Assembly: GCA_965220205.1 (NCBI GenBank)
Contig: OZ244812.1
Coordinates: forward strand, 434,001-498,000
Direction of reading: 5' to 3'
DNA from: G965220205 sp965220205
GTDB taxonomy: Bacteria; Chloroflexota; Dehalococcoidia; Lucifugimonadales; Australimonadaceae
Length of the DNA stretch: 64,000 bases
In this document: positions 23,039 to 30,698 of the stretch, in pieces
Numbering within the stretch: position 1 is the first letter of the stretch
How the letters are laid out: the number at the start of each line of letters is the position of its first letter
Program-made: the position numbers and the translations under genes
The notes under the pieces: generated by a model
Seen by the model: only the letters and a program-made list of their open reading frames with translations
Database searches by the model: none
What the model was told of the DNA's origin: nothing

Positions 23039-24570
23039 CTCCCTGCCGTATCGACCCGCCCGACGGCGAATCGCACGCCCTCCGGCGGCGACGCCTGCCC
23101 TTCATCGTCACGCCCCCAGCAGACGGGGCTGCCGTCGGGCCGCAGCGCGCACGTGTGGAGATTGTCGCTGCTGATAGAGGCGAAGCGCTCGCCCTCCGGC
23201 GGCGACGCCCGCCCGCCATAATCGTGCCCCCAGCAGACGGGGCTGCCGTCGGGCCGCAGCGCGCACGTGTGAGAATCGCCGCTGCTGACGGACGCGAAGC
23301 GCTCGCCCTCCGGCGGCGACGCCTGCCCACTGTGGTGCTCGCCCCAGCAGACGGGGCTGCCTTCGGCCCGCAGCGCGCATATGTGCGCCGAGCCGCTGCT
23401 CACAGACGCGAAACGCTCGCCTTCGGGCGACGACGCCGGCCCGTAGAGACCATCGCTTCCCCAGCAGACGGGGCTGCCGTCTGGCCGCAGCGCGCACGTG
23501 TAATACATGCCGCTGCTGATAGAGGCGAAGCGCTCGCCCTCCGGCGGCGACGCCCGCCCGCCATCATCGCTTCCCCAGCAGACGGGGCTGCCGTCGTGAC
23601 GCAGCGCACACGTGTGAGAATCGCCACTGCTGATGGACGCGAACCGCTCGCCCTCGGGGGGCGATGCCTGCCCAGAGTTGTCATACCCCCAGCAGACGGG
23701 GCTGCCGTTGGGCCGCAATGCGCATGTGTGGACGCTACCGCTGCTGATTGACGCGAACCGCTCACCCTCCGGCGGCGACGTCTGCCCGAAGATATCGCTT
23801 CCCCAGCACACGGCGCTGCCGTCAGGCCGCAGCGCACATGTATGCTGCCAGCCACTGCTGAGCGTGGTGTGCTGTTCCGGCGCACGGAAGTCCGCGGGAA
23901 CAGGATACGGGGTCGGCGTGGGCGTCGCCATCGGCGTGGGCGTCGGGGTCGGGGGGAGTTGAATTGTCCACCAGCCGCAGCTTTCGGAGGCGCGGAAGCC
24001 GGCGTCGGTCGGCAGGATGGCGACGTGGGCCGGGGCGGTTGTCGCCTGCTCGAACAGGACCTCGGCGCTATCGCCGTCGAGCTTGCTGAGCCGGGCCCAT
24101 TCGCACGTCCCCGATACGTTCGCGGCCTCGTACACGCCGGGGACGATCTCATCGCCGACGCGCCACGCGCCCGGGCCGAACGAGGTCCACGGCTTTGGCC
24201 CTGGGGTAGGAGTGGGCGTCGGGATCGGCGTTGGCGTTGGGGTAGGCGTCGGGCCTAGCGTTGGGGCCGGCGAGGGTGTGGGAGTGGGTGTCGGGGGTGG
24301 AGTTGGCGTGGGGGTAGGCATCGGGCCTAGCGTTGGGGCCGGCGAGGGTGTGGGAGTGGGGACTGGCGCAGCAGCAGCCCTTTCAGTCGGCGTGGGCGCT
24401 GAGGACTGAGCCGTAATCGTCGCGGCTACCGACGCGTCTATGGTCGCTTGGGCAGCTGTCTCCACATCCGCTCTGGCAGCGCTCACGGTTGCGTCAATGT
24501 CAGGCGTCGGGGCGGACTCGCAGGCGGCGAGGGCGACGAGCGCTAGGGCAAGAAGGATAGGCGTTCGCAA
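23035..24570 (-). CDS. RCC1-type beta-propeller lipoprotein
   Basis: An exported protein of about 511 residues. It starts at TTG 24570 (MRTPILLALALVALAAC), giving a lipobox LAAC; GGAG lies ten bases upstream. A long Thr/Pro-rich spacer (TPTPTP repeats) follows, then a small domain (DEIVPGVYEAANVSGTCEWARL), then seven RCC1-like repeats of about 38 residues, each with HTCALRPDGSPVCWG and ASPPEGERF. Seven repeats make one closed propeller. The repeat Cys pair may form a disulfide in each blade. Its 3' end is duplicated at 22233-22314. Ligand unknown. Confidence 0.82.
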   Translation of the reverse strand: MRTPILLALALVALAACESAPTPDIDATVSAARADVETAAQATIDASVAATITAQSSAPTPTERAAAAPVPTPTPSPAPTLGPMPTPTPTPPPTPTPTPSPAPTLGPTPTPTPTPIPTPTPTPGPKPWTSFGPGAWRVGDEIVPGVYEAANVSGTCEWARLSKLDGDSAEVLFEQATTAPAHVAILPTDAGFRASESCGWWTIQLPPTPTPTPMATPTPTPYPVPADFRAPEQHTTLSSGWQHTCALRPDGSAVCWGSDIFGQTSPPEGERFASISSGSVHTCALRPNGSPVCWGYDNSGQASPPEGERFASISSGDSHTCALRHDGSPVCWGSDDGGRASPPEGERFASISSGMYYTCALRPDGSPVCWGSDGLYGPASSPEGERFASVSSGSAHICALRAEGSPVCWGEHHSGQASPPEGERFASVSSGDSHTCALRPDGSPVCWGHDYGGRASPPEGERFASISSDNLHTCALRPDGSPVCWGRDDEGQASPPEGVRFAVGRVDTAGS

Positions 24571-24897
24571 TGCGCGGCGTCTCCGGCCGGGGGTGGCGGG
24601 AGTGTAGCATGCGGTGGAGGCGCCGGGCAGGGAGGAGGGAGAGGTGAGCACCAAGAGCATCGACGAGAGCGTTGTGGAGGAGTTGGTCCGTATCGAACCA
24701 TCCGTCATTCTCGTGCCCCGACACGGGATTCCACGCCCCCGGCGACCCCGCCCGTCCGTCCCTAAACCGCTGAGCCTGTCGAAGCGTCCCGCTCCTATGA
24801 CACCAGCCCATTCCGCGAACGTCCGTCGCCTCCTACACTGTCTCCAATGGCCCAACTCCGCCCGCGTCTGACCTCCTCACCCGGCGGGTGTATAGAC

Positions 24898-24940
24898 CGG
24901 GGACATCCTTTACACCTGTTCGGGGACATGGTTTACACCT
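24898..24940. repeat. Tandem GGGGACAT-TTTACACC motif, possible IS remnant
   Basis: GGGGACATCCTTTACACC is followed after a few bases by GGGGACATGGTTTACACC. Such words occur at the ends of IS481/IS21-like elements, but no transposase is nearby, so this may be a relic. Confidence 0.35.
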
Positions 24941-24996
24941 CGCGCACGCCAACGAGGCGGCGGGAGGTGCGCTATTCCCTGGCAGGAGGCATCAGC

Positions 24997-25095
24997 AATG
25001 TCCCGAAATGTCCCAAAATGTCCCACTTCGGGGAAAAATCTCCCGCTGTTCACTCGTAAATCGATGCCATCTACGAGTGAACTGCCTGCGACATT
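24997..25095. repeat. Composite inverted repeat, copy 2
   Basis: Three AATGTCCC units at exactly 10-base spacing (24997, 25007, 25017), then CACTCGTAAAT (25051-25061) / ATCTACGAGTG (25069-25079), then GCGACATT (25088). Same design as 12075-12213. Confidence 0.7.
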
Positions 25096-25161
25096 CCGGG
25101 GCATTGCCGACACATCTCGCGTCATACACGTCAGTCCCGCGCTACAAACACGGACACACGG

Positions 25162-25259
25162 CCCATCCTCGTGCTCTGACACGGGAATCCACGCGTCCGA
25201 GGAAGGATTGAGGAGGGGGCTTGCTCAGAGCGCCAGCGCGTTGTTCAGACTATCCCTAG
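25162..25259. repeat. MITE-like end supplying the pdxA stop codon
   Basis: TTCAGACTATCCCTAG (25244-25259) matches the end of the element at 9719-9824 in 13 of 16 bases. An inverted GATTGAGGAGGGGG core (25208) and a diverged dispersed repeat lie to its left. The partner end is not clear, so the element may be truncated. Confidence 0.5.
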
Positions 25260-26269
25260 AGGGACGGGAGGCGTCCTGTGCCGGCGACCTCGGCTGCGAT
25301 GTAGATGGCCTGCTCCATGCCCGAGGCGTCGGCGACTCCTTGGCCGGCGATGTCGAAGGCGGTCCCGTGGTCGACGGACGTGCGGATGAAGGGCAAGCCC
25401 AGGTTCGTGGTCGCGCTCGCCGCCCAGTCCTGGACCTTGACGGCGATGTGGCCCTGGTCGTGGTACATGGCGAGGACGACGTCGAACTCGCCGTCGATGG
25501 CGCGGTTGAATACGGAGTCGGCCGGGATGGGCCCGGCGACGTTCATCCCCTGCGCGCAGGCGTCGGCGACGGCCGGGGCGATGGCGTCGATCTCTTCGCT
25601 CCCGATGATCCCGGCCTCGCCTGCGTGAGGGTTGAGCGCCGCCGCGGCGATGCGCGGGACGGCGAAGCCGTGCGCCGAGAAGAATTCATGGGTGAGGCGG
25701 AGCTTGGCCAGCACGTTGTCGCGCGTCACGGCGTCGCAGGCGAGGCGCAACGGCCGGTGCGTGGTGAGGTGGACGACTCGCAGGCCCGTGGTGAGCAGCA
25801 TCGTCGCGACTTGCTGGACGCCCGCCATCGACTGATAGATCTCCTGATGGCCGACGTCGGTGTAACCGGCGAGGTGGGCTGCTTCCTTGTTGAGGGGGGC
25901 GGTGGCAATGGCGCCGACGCTGCCGTCCATGGCGAGCCGGGCGGCTGCCTTCGCCCATTCGACGGCGGCCCTGCCCGCGACGGCGGATGCGGCGCCGTAG
26001 GGAAGGGCCGCGAGCTTGGGAATCGAGAGAGGCTCGTAGACGCCGACGACGCCCTCCGCGACCGGCTCGCCGGGCGTCTCGACCGCGTGAGCGACGAGAG
26101 CGCTATCGACGAGGGCGAGGGCGCGATCCATGACGTCGACGCTCCCGATGACGATGGGCGTGATCGAGCTACGGAGCGCGTCGCGGGAGAGCGCTTTGGC
26201 GACGACCTCGGGGCCGATTCCCGCTGGGTCGCCGAGGGTGATTGCGACGATGGGTGGTGCGCTGGTCAT
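25256..26269 (-). CDS. pdxA: 4-hydroxythreonine-4-phosphate dehydrogenase
   Basis: A 337-residue PdxA-family enzyme of pyridoxal phosphate synthesis (NAD-dependent oxidation of 4-phosphohydroxythreonine). Motifs: ITLGDPAGIGPEVVAKAL at the N-terminus, NPHAGEAGIIGSEE, and MYHDQGHIAVK. The ATG at 26269 starts exactly at the conserved N-terminus; the longer frame upstream is Arg/Pro-rich. Its TAG stop is provided by a MITE-like end. Related enzymes act in terephthalate or other catabolic routes, so the pathway is likely but not certain. Confidence 0.9.
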   Translation of the reverse strand: MTSAPPIVAITLGDPAGIGPEVVAKALSRDALRSSITPIVIGSVDVMDRALALVDSALVAHAVETPGEPVAEGVVGVYEPLSIPKLAALPYGAASAVAGRAAVEWAKAAARLAMDGSVGAIATAPLNKEAAHLAGYTDVGHQEIYQSMAGVQQVATMLLTTGLRVVHLTTHRPLRLACDAVTRDNVLAKLRLTHEFFSAHGFAVPRIAAAALNPHAGEAGIIGSEEIDAIAPAVADACAQGMNVAGPIPADSVFNRAIDGEFDVVLAMYHDQGHIAVKVQDWAASATTNLGLPFIRTSVDHGTAFDIAGQGVADASGMEQAIYIAAEVAGTGRLPSL

Positions 26270-26379
26270 GTCTGCGTGGACCGTTCCGCGAGCGCGATTC
26301 GAATAGGGCGGGGCGCGTCTAGTATACCGGCGGCGCGGGCGCACTGCGCGCGTACGGGGAAGAGGCGTGGGAAAAGGAG

Positions 26380-26412
26380 ACGGGCCCCGTGGCCGAAGCC
26401 GCCGGGGCCCGT
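26380..26412 (-). terminator. Strong GC hairpin, probable terminator
   Basis: ACGGGCCCCG (26380-26389) pairs perfectly with CGGGGCCCGT (26403-26412). On the reverse strand it is followed by CTCCTTTTCCC and lies downstream of the gene at 26559. A preceding CGCGCCACGGGAG word is shared with the hairpin at 27949. Confidence 0.6.
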
Positions 26413-26558
26413 TAGCCCACTCCCGTGGCGCGTCGAGAGGGGCGTGGAGGAGGGGGACGAAGAACACCCAGTGTGAGCGTTCCGGGAAGCCCCTGCATAT
26501 GGGGGCGTTTGTTTATCGAATGTTGCTGTCTGTCCTTTCGCGCGAACTCCTGAAGTCT

Positions 26559-26990
26559 TTAGCCGGCCGGGGCCAGGACGGGGCGCACACGCACTGCCTT
26601 CCACGGTTCGAGGTCGACTTGCGCCCCGGAAGGGAGAATCCGGTACACGGCGCGGTCCGGTGTGAGCAGGAACCGATTGCCGGTCAGCCGGACTGCGCCC
26701 GCGTACTGCTTAATCCTGAACTCGAGGTGCAGAAGGTTGCGCTCGACCTCGGGTTCGTCGACGGGCATGGTGGAGAGGATGACGATGCCGTGGTGGTCGA
26801 GGCGGAGGTCGCAGGGACCGAGGAAGTTCCGATTGCACGTGACCAACGTGCGGGCCAAGGCCCGCGCTTCCCTGAGCCCGGCGGGGCCCGGGACGCGAGC
26901 GTAGCCGTCGACCTGGACCACGTCGATATTCGGGTAGGCGGCCTTTGGGAACCCAGAATCGAGGAGCCAGCTTGCGGCCACGTTGCTCAT
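26559..26990 (-). CDS. PIN-like (DUF5615/Mut7-C-like) protein
   Basis: A 143-residue soluble protein. The region RTLVTCNRNFLGP followed by HHGIVIL resembles the VLVTxDRDF...HxGIVxL pattern of DUF5615/Mut7-C PIN-like domains, although the acidic residue of the DRDF motif is replaced by Asn (CNRNF), which may mean weak or no nuclease activity. No antitoxin is adjacent. The assignment is tentative. Confidence 0.45.
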   Translation of the reverse strand: MSNVAASWLLDSGFPKAAYPNIDVVQVDGYARVPGPAGLREARALARTLVTCNRNFLGPCDLRLDHHGIVILSTMPVDEPEVERNLLHLEFRIKQYAGAVRLTGNRFLLTPDRAVYRILPSGAQVDLEPWKAVRVRPVLAPAG

Positions 26991-27070
26991 GGGCGCCTCC
27001 CAGTGGGACGGTTGGAGGCGAGTCCGCCCCCGTGTCCGCTGGACAGGCCGCCGAGCGCGGCGGTTGTGAT

Positions 27071-27664
27071 TCAGCCGGTTTCGGCCGGTTCAGCGGTGTG
27101 GGTCGGCCCGGTCATGCCGGGACGCCTGCCTCGCTTGGCGCGGGGTTTGGGTGGGATCCTGTACTCATTCGGGATCAACTCGAGCTGACTGACGCCGGAG
27201 GGCGCGCTGTCGGCGTCGTCGGTGGTCCGGTATTCCCGGACCGCTCGAATAAAGCCTTCCAGCGTATCGAAGTCGCGATAGACGCTGGCGTACCGCACGT
27301 ACGCCACCGGATCGACGTCTTGGAGCCTGGAGAGGGCGGCGGCGCCGATAACAGACGCGGGGACTTCGGCTCGGCCGAGCCGATTAAGGTCGTTCTCGAT
27401 CTCGTCGGCTAGTTTTTCGAGAGCGCCGGTAGGGAGCGGCCGCTTCACGCACGCGATCTGGATGCTCCTGAGCAGCTTCTCGCGGTTGAACTCCTCACGT
27501 CGACCGTCCCGCTTGGCTACGATGAGCGCGGCGTGCTGCACTCGTTCGTAGGTCGTGAACCGGACGCCGCATTCTGCGCATTCGCGGCGCCGACGAATCT
27601 CCTCGCCGGTATCCCGGGAGTCGGTCACGCGCGAGTCAGGGGCGCTGCAATGGGGACAGCGCAT
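27071..27664 (-). CDS. nrdR: Transcriptional repressor NrdR
   Basis: A 197-residue NrdR, the nucleotide-sensing repressor of ribonucleotide reductase genes. The zinc ribbon is formed by CPHC at the start and CAECG near residue 33; an ATP-cone follows (VAKRDGRREEFNREKLLRSI). The core ends near residue 150, as usual. A 45-residue basic extension (KPRAKRGRRPG and more) is unusual. No ribonucleotide reductase gene is in the window. Confidence 0.93.
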   Translation of the reverse strand: MRCPHCSAPDSRVTDSRDTGEEIRRRRECAECGVRFTTYERVQHAALIVAKRDGRREEFNREKLLRSIQIACVKRPLPTGALEKLADEIENDLNRLGRAEVPASVIGAAALSRLQDVDPVAYVRYASVYRDFDTLEGFIRAVREYRTTDDADSAPSGVSQLELIPNEYRIPPKPRAKRGRRPGMTGPTHTAEPAETG

Positions 27665-27854
27665 GTTGTGCTCATTCTCCGCTTGCCGTCAGACTCGACC
27701 GTAGGACGGCTGCCGGCGACAAGGACGTTGCTTTTGCCACAGACAACAATATAGGGGTTTGTAAGGTGCGGTGGCTACCAGATAGAGGGGTCTTCTGCGC
27801 CACCGCCGTATTGTTCGTCAGGTCCATTCGCCAAGTCAAGAGGTGATTTCTTGA

Positions 27855-27868
27855 ATTTTGTACAAAAT
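27855..27868. promoter_or_regulatory. ATTTTGTACAAAAT palindrome
   Basis: A perfect 14-base palindrome in an AT-rich patch. GTAC-centred words also occur before mraZ (32109-32128) and at 32229. A regulator site is possible; no gene starts immediately beside it. Confidence 0.35.
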
Positions 27869-27948
27869 CTTGGGGTGGAAGTCTATGGGTTACTACATCT
27901 TGTTTGAATGGTTTGGATGTCGAGCAGTCAAGGATTGAGGAAGAGAGA

Positions 27949-27979
27949 GGCCCCGTTGGGGGTTAATCCAGACGGGGCC
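27949..27979 (-). terminator. GC hairpin downstream of ftsZ (distal)
   Basis: GGCCCCGT (27949-27956) pairs with ACGGGGCC (27972-27979); the reverse strand continues CTCTCTCTTCC. It shares sequence and a preceding CGCGCCATTGGGAG word with the hairpin at 26380. Confidence 0.5.
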
Positions 27980-28063
27980 CGGTGGCGACCCGCTCCCAAT
28001 GGCGCGTGGAAGGGGTCTAGCGGAGTGCATCCGGGACAGTCTGGGGAGAAACCATCCCGGGGG

Positions 28064-28094
28064 ACGGGCCCGGAGTAGGGGAAGGTCCCGGGCC
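28064..28094 (-). terminator. GC hairpin downstream of ftsZ (middle)
   Basis: GGGCCCGGA and TCCCGGGCC can pair around a short loop. No T-run follows, so it may protect or pause transcripts rather than terminate them. Confidence 0.35.
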
Positions 28095-28118
28095 TTGTAT
28101 GCAGTTGTGCTGCCCAGA

Positions 28119-28150
28119 CCGGGGGGGTCTCCGCGAGGGGGACCCCCGGG
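28119..28150 (-). terminator. GC hairpin just downstream of ftsZ
   Basis: CCGGGGGGGTC and GACCCCCGGG form a long stem within 50 bases of the ftsZ stop. No T-run is present. Confidence 0.45.
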
Positions 28151-28166
28151 TGGGCGATCGCGGCGG

Positions 28167-29252
28167 CTAGCTGATGGCTGACCGGTTGTTGCGCAGGAAC
28201 GGCGGCAGGTCGAGCGACGACTCCTCGCTGAACGCGTTGAGCAGGTACTCGGTGAAGTTGTCGTCGCGCAGCGTGCCGGCCTCTATCGTGGGGAGGCCGG
28301 TGGCGATGATCGTCATGCGGACCTCGTCCTCCATCTTCATGTCGGACACCATCCCGAAGATGATGTTGGCCTCGGGGTCGACGGCAGAGCTGATGACATC
28401 CGCGGCAGCCTGCACCTCGTGGAGGGTGAGGTCGTGGCCGCCGGCGATGTTGAACAGAACGCCGCGGGCGCCCTTGATGCTCACGTCGAGCATGGGGCTG
28501 TTGATTGCAGCCTTGGCCGCCTCGACTGCGCGGTTCTTCCCGGAGGCGGAGCCGATGGACATCCAGGCTGGGCCGGAGCCGCTCATGATCGTCTTGACGT
28601 CGGCGAAGTCGAGGTTGATCTCGCCGGGCACGGTGACGAGCTCCGCGATCGACTGGACGCCCTGCCGAAGGACGTCGTCGGCGACCTTGAAGGCCGCGTC
28701 GGCCGTGATGGTGTCATCGCAAACGGTCACCAAGCGGTCGTTCGGGATGACGATGAGCGTATCGACATGTTCCTTGAGCAGCGACAAGCCGTCGTCGGCG
28801 TTCCCGGAACGGCGACGGCCCTCGAAACCGAACGGCTTGGTCACAACGGCGATGGTGAGAGCGCCGGTCTCCTTGGCGACCTCGGCGACGACGGGCGCCG
28901 CGCCGGTCCCGGTGCCGCCGCCCATGCCGCAAGCGATGAAGAGCATGTCAGCTCCCCGCACGGCGTCGTAGATGTCCTCGCGAGACTCCTCAGCGGCAGC
29001 GCGGCCGATCTCCGGGTCGCCGCCGACGCCCAGCCCGCGGGTGAGCTTGCTTCCTATGGGAATCTTCACCGGGACGTTCAGGCGCAGCAGGTGCTGGGCG
29101 TCGGTGTTGATTGCCAGGTACTCGACGCCAGGGACAGACTCGCGGAACATGCGGTCAACAGCGTTGCATCCGCCGCCGCCTACTCCGACGACTTTCACCT
29201 GAGCGAGCCCTTCGTGCGCCGACATAGGAATCAATGAGTAGTTCTCCATCAT
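28167..29252 (-). CDS. ftsZ: Cell division GTPase FtsZ
   Basis: A 361-residue ordinary FtsZ, the tubulin-like GTPase of the division ring. Core motifs: VGVGGGGCNAV, GGGTGTGAAPV and catalytic loop NLDFADVKTIM. The tail ends with DLPPFLRNN, the peptide that binds FtsA. A GAGAGGGG ribosome site precedes the start. It is last in mraZ-rsmH-ftsA-ftsZ and is followed by three GC hairpins. A second FtsZ with an N-terminal HTH is encoded at 962-2491. Confidence 0.98.
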   Translation of the reverse strand: MMENYSLIPMSAHEGLAQVKVVGVGGGGCNAVDRMFRESVPGVEYLAINTDAQHLLRLNVPVKIPIGSKLTRGLGVGGDPEIGRAAAEESREDIYDAVRGADMLFIACGMGGGTGTGAAPVVAEVAKETGALTIAVVTKPFGFEGRRRSGNADDGLSLLKEHVDTLIVIPNDRLVTVCDDTITADAAFKVADDVLRQGVQSIAELVTVPGEINLDFADVKTIMSGSGPAWMSIGSASGKNRAVEAAKAAINSPMLDVSIKGARGVLFNIAGGHDLTLHEVQAAADVISSAVDPEANIIFGMVSDMKMEDEVRMTIIATGLPTIEAGTLRDDNFTEYLLNAFSEESSLDLPPFLRNNRSAIS

Positions 29253-29436
29253 GCGTTACCCCTCTCGCCTCTCTTGGTTCATTCAGCTAGCTGGATCGGA
29301 TAATCGTGTGGGCGCCGTGTCCTTCCGGGGACACTGTTCGCTCCGCTGGCCGGCGCTGATCACAATCATGGGACGCCGCCCGACTTGGGTATGCACGGCG
29401 GAGCGGGCCCTTCGCGGGCTGGCGTGCTGAATCCAG

Positions 29437-30696
29437 TCATGCCCGCGCCTCCTTGGACTGGTCCGCGCCCAGCCGTTTCATCCAGCCCATGAGGCGGCCC
29501 CCAACGGGCTGGGCGGACTTGACGCCGGTCGCCACAGCTCCCGCGTGCCGGTGACGGATGGTCCACAAGAGCAACCCGACGACCGTCGAGAAGGCTCCGT
29601 CCTCGAGCTCGGGGGGCAGCCCCAACGCGGGCTCGGGCACGCCGACGCGGACCTCGCATTTGCCATAGTCGGCGAAGACCTCCGCCAACCCGTTCAGCGT
29701 GCTCGATCTTCCGGTAAGGACGATGCCGCCCGGCGGCATACGGACGAGACCCGAGCCGAGCACCTTGACCAGAACGAGGCGTGTGAGCTCAACGGCCCGG
29801 TCACGCATCAGCTGGTTCAATGTGAGCCGTGAGATGGAGTGAACGCCGCCGTCGCCCTCGGTCTCTACGTCGATGAGGTCGGACGGACTGACGCCGTCGA
29901 TCGACATGGCGCAATGCGCGAGCTTGACGGTCTCGGCGACGCTTTTCGGGACGCCAAGCCCGACGGCTATGTCGTGAGTGAAGTTGTTGCCCGCGACGGG
30001 GACCGCGCACGTGTGCCACGCGGCGCCGTCCTGGTAGATGGCGATCTCGCTGGTCCCGCCTCCGACGTCGACGAGGACGACGCCGACCTGGCGTTCCTCC
30101 GCAGTGAGGACGGCCTCCGCGCTGGCGAGGTGCTCGATGACGAGACCGCGAACGCGGACGCCTGCGTCGCCGACGGCGCGGGCGAGCGTGTCCATGGCTG
30201 CGGCGTCGCCGATGACAACGTGCGCCTGGGCGGAGAGCGTGCGGCCGCTCATGCCGACAGGGCTGCGCACGCCGCCGACACCGTCGATCTGGTATGCGCG
30301 GGGCACGACCTGGACGACCCGCTGGCGCGGATGCGTCCTGGGGTGCGTCGCCGAGAGGACACGGTCGATGTCCTTGTGGGTGAACTCGGTCCTGCCGGGG
30401 GCGCAGGGAACGCTGGCCGAGGCGTTGATGGAGGAGAGGTGTCCGCCGGTGATGCCCACCGTGACCGGGGGCAAATTGGCCCCGAGCAGCGCTCGGGCTT
30501 GTCCGGTGGACCGGCGAATGGAGGCGGTGAGCGCGTCCTGGTCGACGACGTCGCCCTTCACTAACCCTCGGGATGGGGCCTGCCCGACGCCGAGGACATC
30601 TATTGCCCCGGTTGCGGCGAGCCTGGCAACGAGAGTCACGACCTTGGTCGAGCCCACGTCAATGGCCGCGTACAGCGATTCGTTCGGCGAACCCAT
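29437..30696 (-). CDS. ftsA: Cell division protein FtsA
   Basis: A 419-residue actin-like protein that tethers FtsZ to the membrane. ATPase signatures: AAIDVGSTKVVTLVAR at the start, VVLVDVGGGTSEIAIYQDG in the middle, and GGIVLTGRSSTLNGLAEVF. The C-terminus ends in a short amphipathic helix (GRLMGWMKRLGAD), the membrane-targeting sequence. It begins two bases after the rsmH stop. The gap to ftsZ (184 bases) could hold a separate ftsZ promoter. Confidence 0.95.
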   Translation of the reverse strand: MGSPNESLYAAIDVGSTKVVTLVARLAATGAIDVLGVGQAPSRGLVKGDVVDQDALTASIRRSTGQARALLGANLPPVTVGITGGHLSSINASASVPCAPGRTEFTHKDIDRVLSATHPRTHPRQRVVQVVPRAYQIDGVGGVRSPVGMSGRTLSAQAHVVIGDAAAMDTLARAVGDAGVRVRGLVIEHLASAEAVLTAEERQVGVVLVDVGGGTSEIAIYQDGAAWHTCAVPVAGNNFTHDIAVGLGVPKSVAETVKLAHCAMSIDGVSPSDLIDVETEGDGGVHSISRLTLNQLMRDRAVELTRLVLVKVLGSGLVRMPPGGIVLTGRSSTLNGLAEVFADYGKCEVRVGVPEPALGLPPELEDGAFSTVVGLLLWTIRHRHAGAVATGVKSAQPVGGRLMGWMKRLGADQSKEARA

Positions 30697-30698
30697 TG

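Larger units (their letters stand above)
24571..25255. other. Non-coding gap with several repeat families
   Basis: No gene is supported in these 685 bases. They contain a diverged GTGTCAAGCACGAG repeat (24699-24738), a tandem motif resembling an IS end (24898-24940), the second iteron/hairpin repeat (24997-25095) and a MITE-like end (25162-25259). Confidence 0.6.
27665..28166. other. Non-coding gap between ftsZ and nrdR
   Basis: These 502 bases hold three GC hairpins behind ftsZ (27949-28150) and an AT-rich palindrome at 27855-27868. AT-rich sequence near 27740-27760 (CTATATTG on the reverse strand) may be the nrdR promoter. No gene is supported. Confidence 0.6.

Noticed and set aside
24998..26476. 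A long + strand frame across pdxA
   Set aside because: Antisense shadow of pdxA; Gly/Asp/Arg-rich with no family pattern.
27735..27770. NrdR box before nrdR
   Set aside because: The best match to ACACWATATATWGTGT is about 10 of 16 and off-centre, too weak to call.
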